64,000 bases of DNA from CAZPXZ01 sp965219495. Lineage in GTDB: Bacteria > Pseudomonadota > Alphaproteobacteria > Rhodobacterales > CAZPXZ01. Below are positions 1-9,060 of the stretch, one piece after another; position 1 is the first letter of the stretch; the number at the start of each line of letters is the position of its first letter. A model generated the notes under the pieces. It did no database searches. It had not been told where the DNA came from and saw nothing but the letters and a program-made list of their open reading frames with translations. The translations under genes and the position numbers were made by a program. The stretch lies in assembly GCA_965219495.1 (NCBI GenBank), contig OZ244777.1:4464001-4528000 (forward strand). The letters are read 5' to 3'.

Positions 1-505
1 TCCAGCACCAGCAGGTCGACGCGCTGGAGGCGCCGCATCAGCCGGGCATGGGCGCCGGTTCCACGGACGGCGGCGAACTCCTCGACGAGTTCCGGCATGC
101 GCCGGTAGAGAACGGAGTGGTGGTGCCGGCAGACCTGGTTGGCGAGCGCACAGGCGATCCAGGTTTTGCCCGCGCCGGTTGCGCCGCAGACAATCAAATT
201 GATCGCCTTGCGGATCCATTCTCCGGCGCCGAGATGGGTGAGTTCGGTGCGCGAGATGCCGCGTCCGGCGCGGCACGAGACATCCGCGAGGTCGGCCCGG
301 ACGCGCAACTGCGCGCGCCGCAACCGTGCCTGGTAGCTTCGGGTGTCCTGGAAGTCCACCTCGCGCTGCAGCAGCATCGCCAGGCGGTCCTCGAAGCCGA
401 GTTCGCGGGCGCCCCGGGCAGCACCGCCTGCTCTTCGAAGGCTTCCGCCATGCCGCGCAGTCCCAGCCGCGCCATGCGTTCCAGGGTGGCATGATAGAGG
501 GTCAT
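1..505 (-). pseudogene. istB: IS21-family IstB helper ATPase, frameshifted, cut by window edge
   Basis: The minus-strand start is ATG at 505-503, giving MTLYHATLERMARLGLRG, a normal IstB N-terminus. Near 412-418, in a G/C-rich run, the frame changes. The neighbouring frame then continues the family sequence (ARELGFEDRLAMLLQRE) and reaches the Walker A motif GATGAGKT (about 160-180). IstB proteins are AAA ATPases that assist the IstA transposase of IS21-type elements. The start overlaps the istA stop as ATGA. The frameshift makes this copy inactive as read, and the 3' end lies outside the window. Confidence 0.85.
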
Positions 506-664
506 CCGTCGCCTCCCTGCTCCGGCCTGCGGTAATATTCGGGACCGCGCAGATTGCAATGCGGCGGAATCGGCTCCGCCGTCCCGGCCTCGCCGGCGGC
601 CCGGTCTTCGGGGTTTTCCTTCAGCCAGGCGCGCAGGAAGCCGGAACCCAGCCGCGCCCTGCCA
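502..664 (-). pseudogene. istA: IS21-family IstA transposase, C-terminal remnant
   Basis: Reading the minus strand into 502 gives a C-terminus ending PPHCNLRGPEYYRRPEQGG, the typical H-x-N-[IL]-RGP-x-Y-[YF] tail of IS21 IstA proteins, followed by TGA that overlaps the istB ATG. Everything upstream of about 664 is missing. It was evidently removed or displaced by the neighbouring DUF4338-Tn5-type transposon, whose 3' end is at 666. Confidence 0.8.
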
Positions 665-665
665 A

Positions 666-2312
666 TTAGTCAGATTGCACTGAACTAATGATACTGTAGA
701 GGTTGTTCTTGTCGCCAATCTTGACAGCCCTTTCCATGGCCTGCGCCACGGTGGCGAGCCGCGTGTAGCCCTCCCAGATGACTTGATGGCCGGGTGGCGC
801 GTCGTTTTTTCGGTTGAGATAGCCTCCCAGCCTCGCGATCAGCAGGATGGCGCCGCCGAGCGACATCGGCGGCGCCGCGGCGCCGTCCTCGGGTGGAAGT
901 TCGACCCGGCGTTCGATGGCGAAATCGCGCAGGATGGCGATCTCGATCTTCGAGAACATGGTTTCGGCGAGGAGTTCCGGGGTTTCGCGGCCCATCAGCG
1001 TCAGGGTGGCCAGTCGCTAGGCGATCACCGCATTGATGGTCACCGCGCGCTTGATGCGTTCCGCCGTCGTGTGGGCAATCTTCTCGACGTCGCAACCGGA
1101 TTTCAGGATTCTGTGATAATCCTCGATGCGCCAGCGCAGGCCATACAGCTCAAGGATTTCCTGGGCCTGATCGTTGCTCGCGACCGGCAGGGTGGTGATC
1201 AGGAGCCATTCCAGCCTCTCGGCGCCTTTCGGCGGCGCCTCCCGCTCGCGGACATGGACCAGCGAGAGCCGGACCGGGTCGGGTCCCAGGCGCTTCCTTT
1301 GCTCTTGCGGCACCGGCAGCGCAATCTCCTGCCAGTGCAGCGCCACCCGCGCCATCCGGGCTTCGCGGCCAGCGAAGGCCTTCTGACCGCGAGCCGCCCT
1401 GCGGGCAGAGGCGCGATCGACCTTGATGTCGAGATGGGTCCGCGGCGGCGCCGCGCGGATGGTATCGAACAGCTTGCCCCCATCCGCGAGAACCCGGTTG
1501 TGCTTCGCACGCACGATCAGCGCGGCGCCGCCCTCGTCGCGATGGGCACAGAACAGATCCGCGATGTCGCTCTCGCGATCCATCACCGCGATCACCCGCG
1601 TCTCCGGGAGTTCCCCTGCCAGCGCACTGATATCCCGCCAGCCCCGCAGCCAGCGCTGCGTCTTCTTCTCCGACACCGGCTTGTTGTTGTCCGGCTTCCC
1701 GACCGGCGCAGCGAACTCGATGCGCGGAATGCCGTCCTCGTTCACCACGAACGTCGTCTGCATATGCAATCCCAGTGTCCCCGAAGATCCCTTGTTCTTC
1801 GAGATGACGCCAAGACCCGCACAAGCCCGGTGGGTCGCAAAGTTGAGATCACTGCCGTCGATGATGCATAACGCCGTCCGTTGCGCGCGCATGCGAAGCC
1901 GGGTCCGCGCCCGGTGGGCGCCCAGGATCGCTTCCGGCGTCAATGCGGATTCGTCCGGCCGCTCGATCATCCGGTAATATCCCTGTACCGCCGCCTCATC
2001 GCCGCAGGCGGCGGAAAAAAATGTCTTCATCGGCGCCGTCGCCTGGATCGCCGCGCTCCGGACCAGCCGCTTGACCCGGGCCGCATTGCCGACCGGCGCC
2101 TCGCCGAATTCATTGGCCGCCCAGCACGCCATGTCAAGCCCGTCGCCCGGGCCGAGCACGGTCGGCGGCGGCGGCCGCACCGGCGGTCTCGAAGGCGGCG
2201 GCAGGCCGCGCCCGGCAACCCCCAGTTGCGCCCGCCAGTCCCGGGCCAGCGGGACCATGTAAATCGACTTCACCGCAACCTTGGCGCCCTTCGCCGCGCG
2301 CCGCCCGCGACC
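666..2312 (-). pseudogene. DUF4338-Tn5-type transposase, 3' part, amber-interrupted
   Basis: This is the C-terminal part of a transposase of the IS4/Tn5 superfamily. It opens with the last residues of a DUF4338 domain (VKSIYMVPLARDWRAQLG). DDE signatures follow: IIDGSDLNF, VIAVMDRESDIADLF, and the exact Y-(2)-R-(3)-E-(6)-K signature YGLRWRIEDYHRILK. An in-frame TAG at 1017-1019 replaces the expected tryptophan in VIA-W-RLATL, so reading stops there; homology resumes in the same frame to the TAA at 666-668. The N-terminal half lies at 4747-5355. The two halves are separated by a whole IS (2313-4746), and joining them at the 9-bp repeat restores one reading frame. Confidence 0.85.
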
Positions 2313-4746
2313 TTTCAAGGATCCTCACTTGTATTAGCGTTTTGATGTGTCTATATGGAGGGCATGCAGGTTGGTCTTCATCAGTTTCGTTCCGCGACCA
2401 TCGAGTGGCTGCAGGGTGCGCTCCGGGAAGAGGGTATCACGCGGAATGTTCTGACGCATTCGTTGTGCGTGCATGAAGACTGGCGCAATCGCTGCGGGCA
2501 GTTGTGCGTATCGGCGGCGGCGAAGGCGTTGCCGGTTCTTGCGTCGAAGCTTGGGCTGGCTTTGCCGGCGGCGCGGTCGGCGCCGAATTTCGAGGCGGAC
2601 GCGCGGCGGCCGGCGCCTTCAACGGATTTCCCGGACCTTGCGCTTCGGTGTTCGTTGCGGGCTTGTGGCGAGCTGACGCTGGAGCCGTTGGGCGGAGATG
2701 CGGATCGGCGGCGGTGGGAGTCGATGATGGAGACGCATCATCCGCAGGGCTGGGCGCGGGCTCCGGGCGGTCAGTTGCGGTATTGGATCCGGTCGGCGAC
2801 GCATGGCTGCCTCGGCGGCATCGGGTTTTCGTCGGCGGGCTGGCATCAGCAGGCGCGCGACGCCTTCATCGGCTGGTCGCCGGATGCGCGAGCCGCCAAC
2901 CTGCCGCGGGTGGTCTGCAATCACCGGTTCCTGATTCTTCCGGGGGTGCGGGTGCACGGCCTCGCTTCCCGGGTGTTGCGGATGGCGAGCGATCGGTTGG
3001 CCGAAGACTGGCAAGCGGCGTACGCGGTGCGGCCGGTGATGGCCTTCACCTATATCAGCCCCGGCTATTCCGGTCGTTGTTATCGGGCGGCGCGGTGGCG
3101 CTGCTGTCCGCAGCGCACCGAGGGACGGCGGCCGGATTGCGCCGGCGAGGCGCCGGGGGTAAGACGAAGCGTCTGGATGAAGCCGCTGTCGGCCGGCTGG
3201 CGCGAAGCGTTGCGCCGGGCGCCGAAGCGGACGATCGGCACGGCTCCTTCCCTGTACCTGGACGCAGACACGGATTGGGCCTGCCGGGAGTATGGCCGCA
3301 GCACCCATACCGATGGCCGGATTCGGGACCGGATTGTGCGCATGGGCCGGGCGTGGCTGCGGCATCTCGGCGAGTCGCTTCCGGTGATCTTTCCGGCCCG
3401 GGCGGAGCAGAAGGCGGCCTATCGCTTGCTGTCGAACGAGAAGGTGAGCATGGAACACATCCTGGAGCCGCACCGGGAGATGCTGGTCGAGCGTTGCCGG
3501 CTGGAACCGACGGTTCTTGCCATCCAGGACACCACCACACTCAATTATGACGGGCTGGAGGCGACTGGCGGCCTTGACGGGCTGGGCGGCGGCGGCAAGG
3601 GAACCTCCGGCATTCTCGCCCATACCGGCCTTGCGGTCACCCTGGCCGGACGCCCGTTGGGCCTGTTTGAATTGAACGCGACGTTCCGCAGCGGCATGAC
3701 CGCCGACGGCATGGAACCCGATCCGGAAGTCAACGACAAGGAGAGCGCCCGCTGGTTGCGCGGCCTCGACCGGGCACAGGAACTGGCCGCCGTCTGCCCC
3801 GGAACGCGGGTGGTCAATATCTGCGATCGAGAGGGTGATTTTTGGGAACTGCTGGGCAAGGCGGCATCCGACGGCGCCAGGCTGCTGGTGCGCGCCAGCC
3901 GTTCGGCGCAGCGGCAAGTGATCCTCAAGGACGGACGGAAAGCGGATCTGTGGGAGCACCTCGCCGGGCAGCCGCGATTGGCGACACAGACGCTGGAACT
4001 GGCCGCGTGCGGTGGCAAGCGCACCCGCAAAAAGCGCACCGTGCACATCGACATCCGCGCCACCGAAGTGATGCTGGCGCCGCCGCAGGCCGCCGCAGGC
4101 CAGCCGCAGGTCCGCATGCTCGCGGTGTCGGCCACCGAAACGCCCAACAGGAAGAACGCCCTGCACTGGCTGTTGCTCACCACCGAAGGCCTCGACAGCG
4201 CCGGCGCCGAAAGCCGCCCTGAAGCGGAGGCCGCCGGGGTTGGCAATCTTGTGGAGACCGCGAAGACCGCCATCCGCTGGTATGTGCTGCGATGGACCAT
4301 CGAGCTTTTCTTCAAGGCGTTGAAGACCGGCACCCGCATCGAGGATCGCCGGCTTGACCATGCCGACGACCTGCGCAAGTGTCTCGTCTTTGACGCCATC
4401 ACCGCATGCCATGTCTTCGATCTCGAACGCATGGCCCGCGACAAGCCCAACACCCCGGCCGGCGAAGTCGTCACCCAGGAGGAAATCGACGTCCTGTATG
4501 CCCTGCGCAAGGCGCAGGGCGGCGCCCGCGCGCGAGCGCCGCCAGGCCATCGGCCGGATATCCGCACCTTCGTGATCGACCTCGCAGGCATCGTTGGCTT
4601 TCACCCTCGACGACAGCAGCCCCTACCGGGAACCCAAAAAGTCTGGCAAGCCTACGTACGCCTGAAATGGGCGACACTCGGCCATCTCGCAATGAAAGGA
4701 ACAAACCTGATCTGAAATCCACATACATGAGTGGGGTGTTGCAAGG
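2313..4746. mobile_element. IS4/Tn5-type insertion sequence with DUF4338, 9-bp target duplication
   Basis: The element is bounded by a perfect 9-bp direct repeat, CCCGCGACC at 2304-2312 and 4747-4755. This is the target-duplication length known for the Tn5/IS50 group. Its ends form imperfect inverted repeats: inward from the left TTTCAAGGATCCTCACTTG, and from the right CCTTGCAACACCCCACTCA, both running into TGTAT. It carries one gene (2355-4715). Removing the element and one repeat fuses 4747-5355 and 666-2312 in frame, so this is a clean insertion into another DUF4338 transposase gene. Confidence 0.85.
2355..4715 (+). CDS. DUF4338 (DruA-like) domain fused to Tn5-type DDE transposase
   Basis: This 786-residue protein has two parts. 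Residues ~90-300 are a DUF4338 domain, the family named after DruA of the Druantia anti-phage system (landmarks FIGWSPDARAANLPRVVCN, RFLILP, LASRVLRM). From ~315 a Tn5/IS4-type transposase follows, with an N-terminal DNA-binding region (EQKAAYRLLSNEKVS), catalytic blocks LAIQDTTTLNY and VVNICDREGDF, and a perfect Y-(2)-R-(3)-E-(6)-K motif (YVLRWTIELFFKALK). Length and motifs look intact. A second ATG at 2364 is possible, but neither start has a well-placed ribosome site. Known: Tn5-type enzymes do cut-and-paste transposition. Inferred: the DUF4338 part helps recognise or process DNA. Confidence 0.8.
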   Translation: MEGMQVGLHQFRSATIEWLQGALREEGITRNVLTHSLCVHEDWRNRCGQLCVSAAAKALPVLASKLGLALPAARSAPNFEADARRPAPSTDFPDLALRCSLRACGELTLEPLGGDADRRRWESMMETHHPQGWARAPGGQLRYWIRSATHGCLGGIGFSSAGWHQQARDAFIGWSPDARAANLPRVVCNHRFLILPGVRVHGLASRVLRMASDRLAEDWQAAYAVRPVMAFTYISPGYSGRCYRAARWRCCPQRTEGRRPDCAGEAPGVRRSVWMKPLSAGWREALRRAPKRTIGTAPSLYLDADTDWACREYGRSTHTDGRIRDRIVRMGRAWLRHLGESLPVIFPARAEQKAAYRLLSNEKVSMEHILEPHREMLVERCRLEPTVLAIQDTTTLNYDGLEATGGLDGLGGGGKGTSGILAHTGLAVTLAGRPLGLFELNATFRSGMTADGMEPDPEVNDKESARWLRGLDRAQELAAVCPGTRVVNICDREGDFWELLGKAASDGARLLVRASRSAQRQVILKDGRKADLWEHLAGQPRLATQTLELAACGGKRTRKKRTVHIDIRATEVMLAPPQAAAGQPQVRMLAVSATETPNRKNALHWLLLTTEGLDSAGAESRPEAEAAGVGNLVETAKTAIRWYVLRWTIELFFKALKTGTRIEDRRLDHADDLRKCLVFDAITACHVFDLERMARDKPNTPAGEVVTQEEIDVLYALRKAQGGARARAPPGHRPDIRTFVIDLAGIVGFHPRRQQPLPGTQKVWQAYVRLKWATLGHLAMKGTNLI

Positions 4747-5355
4747 CCCGCGACCGGCCGTCTCGCCCACATAGACCCAGTTCGCCGCCCGCAGGCTGGC
4801 GCCGTCATAGCCCGGCCCGACAAAGGTTTCGGCCAGCAACGGGACAATGCCATAGCGCACATCGAAGTCGCCGACCACCGCTTTCAGACACAGACTGAGC
4901 ACCTTCGAGGCCAGGTTTCGGCACCGCCGTTGCGGGCGCACAAGAAACCGGGACAGCCCAACCACCCGGTGAAGCCGCTGCTCGCGCTCCTCGGCACTCC
5001 AGCCGATCCAGCGGTCGCGCGGCTGCAGCACCAGTGCCGAGGCCGCGAACAGGCAGCCACCAAGCCAGCCGTGATCCGAGCCGATCAGATAACCAAGCTG
5101 ACGACCGAAAGGCAAGACTGCTCCTTGCGGATGTTCCCGCTCCATCAGCTCATTGAAAATCCGGCGGTGGCCAGCGTCTGCAACCCGGACCACCGCAAGC
5201 CCTTCGATCCGGTCGACCCGGTCGGGAACCCCGCGTGCCGGGGCAACCGGCTGGCCAAGTCGCTGCGGCCGGTGCCGGGAACCCGCCGCAGCACCCGCAG
5301 GCGGCAGGACAACGGCGCCGCTGCGTTCCAGGTCCCGCAAGGCTGTGAGCGCTCA
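4747..5355 (-). pseudogene. DUF4338 domain, 5' part of the split transposase gene
   Basis: The minus-strand frame reads ALRDLERSGAVVLPPA, then DUF4338 landmarks: GRQLGYLIGSDHGWLGG, DRWIGW, LSRFLV, LASKVLSLCLKAVV, and LLAETFVGPGYDGASLRAAN. It runs into the 9-bp repeat in the same frame as the 3' part at 666-2312 (ETAGRG then RRAAKGAKV). An in-frame TGA just upstream (about 5356) shows the extreme N-terminus is missing or altered. It is therefore not a separate gene but half of the older transposase. Confidence 0.8.
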
Positions 5356-5480
5356 GTTTGATTGCTGGATGTATTTTCACGCTGTCTGATGGAATGACGG
5401 CTGTTGGGGCCGATTTTGCGCGGTTTGGGCGCCGGCGGTCTTGGGTTGCGGACGTTGTCCGTTGGATAGTTTGATTTTTC
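5356..5480. other. Short segment without a recognisable gene
   Basis: These 125 bases lie between the DUF4338 fragment and the left end of the IS66 element. I see no convincing coding frame. It is probably the original downstream flank of the DUF3991 primase on the other side of the IS66 copy, because the 8-bp target GATTTTTC is found at both 5473-5480 and 7336-7343. Confidence 0.4.
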
Positions 5481-7335
5481 GTAACTGCCCAGCACTCAGT
5501 CTCGCGCGTACGTGAAGGCTGGGCAAGGCTTGCGTTTGGGATCACGCACGCTTGGGCCGGGATCGGCGTGGCGCCAGCGGGCAGGTGGTATGGAGCGGTT
5601 TAGCATTGGAGTTTTCCGATCAGTTGGTTCGGCGATGTCATCAAGGTTTCGATGATGTTCCAGCCCTGCTTTCTGGCGGTGGTGATGGCGCTGCGCAGGG
5701 TGGCGAAGTCTTGGGCGCCTTTTGGGGAGCGGAACCCGCCGGAGATTTTCTGGCGCAATTTCCCCATTCGACCATCGCGTTCGGCCTCATTGTTGGTAAA
5801 CGGAACGTCGGGGTCGGTAAGGAAACGCAAGGTCTCGGTTTTGTAGTCCTGGAGCCGGAGGGCGAGATTGTGTCCGACGCGGCGTTTCTTTCGCCCGCGT
5901 TTGCCGGACTCCGGCGGCGCGAGCGGTGGCTGCGCCTCATGAAAGGCGAGCGCCTCGGCGAGGATCCGATCATAGGTTCGCCCGATCCGGTCGAGCAGCG
6001 TTTTGGGAGGAGGTCTTGCCATCGTTCTGGCGAGATGAACGACCCGATTGGCGCGCGACAGGAGCCGGTGCATGCGCCGGGCCCAGTCCTCTTTTTCGAT
6101 GTCGATCAGGGCTTGAAGTTCGCGCAGGTGATGGGCGTTGCAGAGCGCGTGTGAAACGCCCTCGATCTTGAAATAGGGCTTCCAATGATCGTGGACGACA
6201 CAACCGGAGAACCCCGGCAGCAAGTCGCCGCGCTTTTCGTGGACGCGAAACAAGGTCAGCCATGGCGTGCAGGCAATGTGGAGCCACTGCGTGCGCCCGC
6301 CAACCCGGAAGCCGGTCTCGTCGAGATGCTTCACCGGCGCCTTGCGGACGATCAGCTCCCGCACATGGTCGACGAAACCCTGCAACTGCTCGGCCATCCG
6401 GCGGCTCATCGCCGCCAGCGTCGCGGCGCACACGGGCGCGTTGAACAGGTCGGCCATCAGTTGCGACAAACGATCCTCGGGCAGGAAATGCGCATGGCTC
6501 AGATAGGCCGCCACCGCCGCCATGCGCGGACCATACTGCACCGGCGCCGTCACGCCTGCGGGAAACGCCGCCCGTGTCGTCGCGCCGCAATGACCGCAAA
6601 CGCAACGGTGAGCGCGGTGTTCCGTGGCCTCGAGGGGGCGCGGCTCCGGCAGGTCGAAGACCTGTCTTGCAACATGGCTTCCATCCCCGTCCGCGGCCGA
6701 CAGCGGCGCGCCGCAGCCCGCACAGTGCGACGGATGATGATCCTCGACATGGTCCGGCGTGTCGGTCCGGCGCAAGGTCGAGCCCGCGTGCCCGGGTTGC
6801 CCGCCGCTCGGCCTGCCCGATTTGCCGCGCTGGCTTCTTGTCCGGGGCTCCGCCCGCGGCTTGCTCAGCCCGTCACTCGAAGGAGGCTTGCTGCTGTTCC
6901 GGCTGTTCCGGCCAAGCTGGCGCTCCAGCTCTTCAAGACGTTGCCGCAGGGTCGCGTTCTCGGCTTGCAAACCAGCGAGTTGCTCGCCTTGCGCCGCGAG
7001 TTGCTCGCCTTGCGCCGCGAGTTGCTCGTCCTTTTGTTCGAGTTGCTCCCGCAAAGCCTCAATCTGTTTCGTTCCGCCATCATCATGCGGCGGTGCCCCT
7101 TGCGCCAGGTGGGTCGGCGCTGAAAAAGCCCGCAAGAACCGTCGGGTCTGAAAGCGAATCGCCATGACGCTATAAATAGCGCAGGTTGAATTCTGTTACC
7201 AGTCCCTGGTGTTACCAGTAATTTTTCGAGAGAGAACTGTTCTCGCCCGTGAAACCGTCACAACCGGGCAGCATCGACCTTGCGGCAGTGGCGGGCAATG
7301 CACTCCGTGGTGCACGCACTTACCTGGGCAGTTAC
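5481..7335. mobile_element. IS66-family element (single-gene ISBst12-like type), copy A
   Basis: The termini are GTAACTGCCCAG at 5481 and its inverse CTGGGCAGTTAC ending at 7335. An 8-bp direct repeat GATTTTTC (5473-5480 and 7336-7343) flanks it; 8 bp is the usual IS66 target duplication. Only a tnpC-type gene is present, with no tnpA or tnpB, as in the ISBst12 subgroup. The insertion lies directly after the stop codon of the DUF3991 primase. A second copy in the opposite orientation is at 47062-52455. Confidence 0.92.
5600..7165 (-). CDS. tnpC: IS66-family transposase TnpC (intact copy)
   Basis: This 521-residue transposase looks complete. Residues ~25-85 form a coiled coil containing a tandem seven-residue repeat (AAQGEQL twice). 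A cysteine-rich zinc-binding region follows (HCAGCGAPL, CVCGHCG). The DDE core shows KHLDETGF, VVHDHWKPYF and the C-terminal NNEAERDGRMGKLRQ block with the catalytic glutamate in AER. Compared with copy B at 47232 it has one extra heptad repeat in the coiled coil (coded at about 6981-7025). No target genes are included in the element. Confidence 0.92.
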   Translation of the reverse strand: MAIRFQTRRFLRAFSAPTHLAQGAPPHDDGGTKQIEALREQLEQKDEQLAAQGEQLAAQGEQLAGLQAENATLRQRLEELERQLGRNSRNSSKPPSSDGLSKPRAEPRTRSQRGKSGRPSGGQPGHAGSTLRRTDTPDHVEDHHPSHCAGCGAPLSAADGDGSHVARQVFDLPEPRPLEATEHRAHRCVCGHCGATTRAAFPAGVTAPVQYGPRMAAVAAYLSHAHFLPEDRLSQLMADLFNAPVCAATLAAMSRRMAEQLQGFVDHVRELIVRKAPVKHLDETGFRVGGRTQWLHIACTPWLTLFRVHEKRGDLLPGFSGCVVHDHWKPYFKIEGVSHALCNAHHLRELQALIDIEKEDWARRMHRLLSRANRVVHLARTMARPPPKTLLDRIGRTYDRILAEALAFHEAQPPLAPPESGKRGRKKRRVGHNLALRLQDYKTETLRFLTDPDVPFTNNEAERDGRMGKLRQKISGGFRSPKGAQDFATLRSAITTARKQGWNIIETLMTSPNQLIGKLQC

Positions 7336-7342
7336 GATTTTT

Positions 7343-8278
7343 CTACTTGGAAAGGAAGGCGCCGGGGGTTTCGGATTTGAGCAGCAGTTCGCTCCAGTCT
7401 GGGGCGCCTTTGGGCCTGAGGCGGCGGATTCTTGGGTCGCTTTCGGCGAGATGGCGGGCTGCGCGGTCTCCGGGGATGTCGGCGTCGTAGCCACAGAGGA
7501 TTTGGCTGGGGGTCCATTGGTTCATCCAGGTGGGGATGCGGCGAGCGAGTCCGGCGGTGGATGCGACGGTGACGGGATGTTTGGCGAGCTGCCTTGCAGC
7601 GAGGGCGTCGACGGCGCTTTCGGCGATCAGGACGGTTTCGGGGGGGATCGGTCCGGCAGCGATCCAGAATGCGCCGAGGCTTTTCCGGGACCCTGGCGCC
7701 ATTGTCTTGCGTCCGCCGGGCCGGGGTTCGGCGATTTCGGCGCCGTTCGGGCGTCCTTCGGCGTCGGCGCAGACGAACACGGCGCGGCCGTACTGGTCGG
7801 CGTGCAGCCGCTTGCGCCTGTGGCACTGCTCGAGGAGCGCGGGATCGATGCCGCGTTCAGCGGCGAGGGCGTCGCGGAGGCGGGGCCATTGCGCGGCGTC
7901 GGGGCCGGGGATGCGGATGCGGGGTTGCGGGGGATTGTCGGGTGCGGCGGTTTCGGCCGGCATTCCAGCGAGCCATTCGAGCGCTTCGGGGAAGCTTCGT
8001 CCGGTCGCATGCATGACGAAGTCGAGGGCGCCGCCGCCGCCCTGTCCTGCGATGTGATCGAAGAATTTGGATCCGTTGATGCTGACGATGGAGCCTTTGC
8101 GGGTCCATTTCGCGCGGTCGCGCGGGTGGGGCCGGAAGCCGAGGGATTTTGCGACCGTCTCGAGCGGGACGGTCCTTGCCCGGGCGGCTGCTGTGGGCGG
8201 TGTTTCCGGTTTCCGTTTCCCTGCGGTCCCGGCGGACCGGGGGAAACGGAACCGCTCAGGATGCGATCCAGCAGCCAT
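7343..8278 (-). CDS. DUF3991/Toprim primase-like protein
   Basis: The minus strand starts at ATG 8278 and stops at TAG 7345-7343. N-terminal landmarks are VAKSLGFRPH, SIVSINGSKFFDH and GGGGALDFVMHATG, the DUF3991/CHC2-like region of mobile-element primases. A Toprim-like segment follows (TVLIAESAVDALAA, CGYDADIPGDRAARHLAE). Proteins of this family sit beside RepA-type helicases on plasmids and integrative elements and are thought to act in replication or transfer. It overlaps the end of the helicase-derived chimera upstream (stop at 8256). A truncated relative occurs at 56187. Confidence 0.75.
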   Translation of the reverse strand: MAAGSHPERFRFPRSAGTAGKRKPETPPTAAARARTVPLETVAKSLGFRPHPRDRAKWTRKGSIVSINGSKFFDHIAGQGGGGALDFVMHATGRSFPEALEWLAGMPAETAAPDNPPQPRIRIPGPDAAQWPRLRDALAAERGIDPALLEQCHRRKRLHADQYGRAVFVCADAEGRPNGAEIAEPRPGGRKTMAPGSRKSLGAFWIAAGPIPPETVLIAESAVDALAARQLAKHPVTVASTAGLARRIPTWMNQWTPSQILCGYDADIPGDRAARHLAESDPRIRRLRPKGAPDWSELLLKSETPGAFLSK

Positions 8279-8744
8279 TCGGGGTCCTTTCGACGCGGCC
8301 CTCGTCGACCAGTTGCTTGAGCGCCTGGACCACGGCCTCGGCCCGGATGCCGGCCCGGGAGCGCAGCTCCCTTTGCGGCATCGGCGCCTTCGCCTTTGCG
8401 AGGACGGCCTCGATGCGCTGGCGGGGGGTGTCGGCGGGGGGTTGTTCCGCGGCGGCCTCTGCGTCGTCGACATGGAGCGCGAGTTCCGGGGGATGGGCCC
8501 TGAGTTCGAGGGCCAGTTCGGGGCCGCTGGGCAGCCCCCGGTGCTCGGTGTTGAGCAGGATACGGCGGCTTCCGCGGCGCTTCAGGTAGAGCAGGGAGTC
8601 GGCCCAGGCGTGAATCTCGGTGGAGCCGCGCAGCGCCTGTCCTCCGCGCCGGTGGCCGTCCTTGCGGGCGTGGTGGACCAGCAGCACCGGCTTGATCCAT
8701 TCGCCGCTGCGCCGCAGCACCCGCAGCGAGCCTGTGTGGAAGTC
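8256..8744 (-). pseudogene. Chimera: integrase core fragment joined to RepA-like helicase C-terminus
   Basis: In one open frame, DFHTGSLRVLRRSGEWIKP belongs to the DDE integrase whose N-terminal part lies at 9239-9796. From about 8690 the sequence turns into LLVHHARKDG, GQALRGSTEIHAWADSLLY and a winged-helix-like tail (ELRSRAGIRAEAVVQALKQL). That second part is the C-terminal portion of an AAA-25/RepA-type helicase. The integrase would normally continue with its own DDE core, so a deletion has fused two unrelated genes in frame. The helicase half matches the usual neighbour of the DUF3991 primase downstream. Confidence 0.7.
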
Positions 8745-8776
8745 GGCATGAAATGTTATGCATAACATTTCATGCC
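8745..8776. repeat. Perfect 32-bp palindrome at the left junction of the mini-RIT element
   Basis: Each half reads GGCATGAAATGTTATG on its own strand. The outer six bases are the target hexamer and its inverse. The inner 20 bp (8751-8770) are themselves palindromic, and their arms resemble the element's terminal motif (NNATGTT). No such palindrome exists at the right junction. The same layout occurs at 52121-52152 with unrelated sequence. Confidence 0.9.
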
Positions 8777-8868
8777 TTATGTTGCGGAGCCGGTTATGTT
8801 GCGGAGAGGCGATCCTGTCGCACCGGGCAAGGCAGTCCGGCAGGCCTCCGCAACATAATATCTTGCGT

Positions 8869-9060
8869 TCACATGGCTTTCAGGAAGGCGATCAGCCCTT
8901 TCTCCTGCTTCCACGGTCGGTTCGGTCCCGGTTCGGCAGCGTCACATAGCGCCATCGCTTTGGCCTTCATTTCGAGATCGATCTCGGCATAGATGTTGGT
9001 TGTGTCGAAACTCGCATGGCTGAGCCAGGCACGGCTCGTATTCATATCCACTCGGTATCC
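8869..9060 (-). pseudogene. ritC: Tyrosine recombinase (RitC-like) C-terminal remnant
   Basis: The minus strand reads RAWLSHASFDTTNIYAEIDL, the catalytic-tyrosine end of a phage-type integrase (W-L-x-H ... T-T-x-x-Y). It ends LIAFLKAM before the stop, close to the LIAFLEAL end of RitC at 48675. Upstream catalytic motifs (first R, H-x-x-R) are absent, so this is a non-functional tail left inside the mini-element. Confidence 0.75.

Noticed and set aside
4471..4746. Extension of the minus-strand DUF4338 frame across the end of the IS4-type element
   Set aside because: The frame stays open by chance past 4747, but similarity stops exactly at the 9-bp repeat and resumes at 2312, so the extension is the IS end read antisense.
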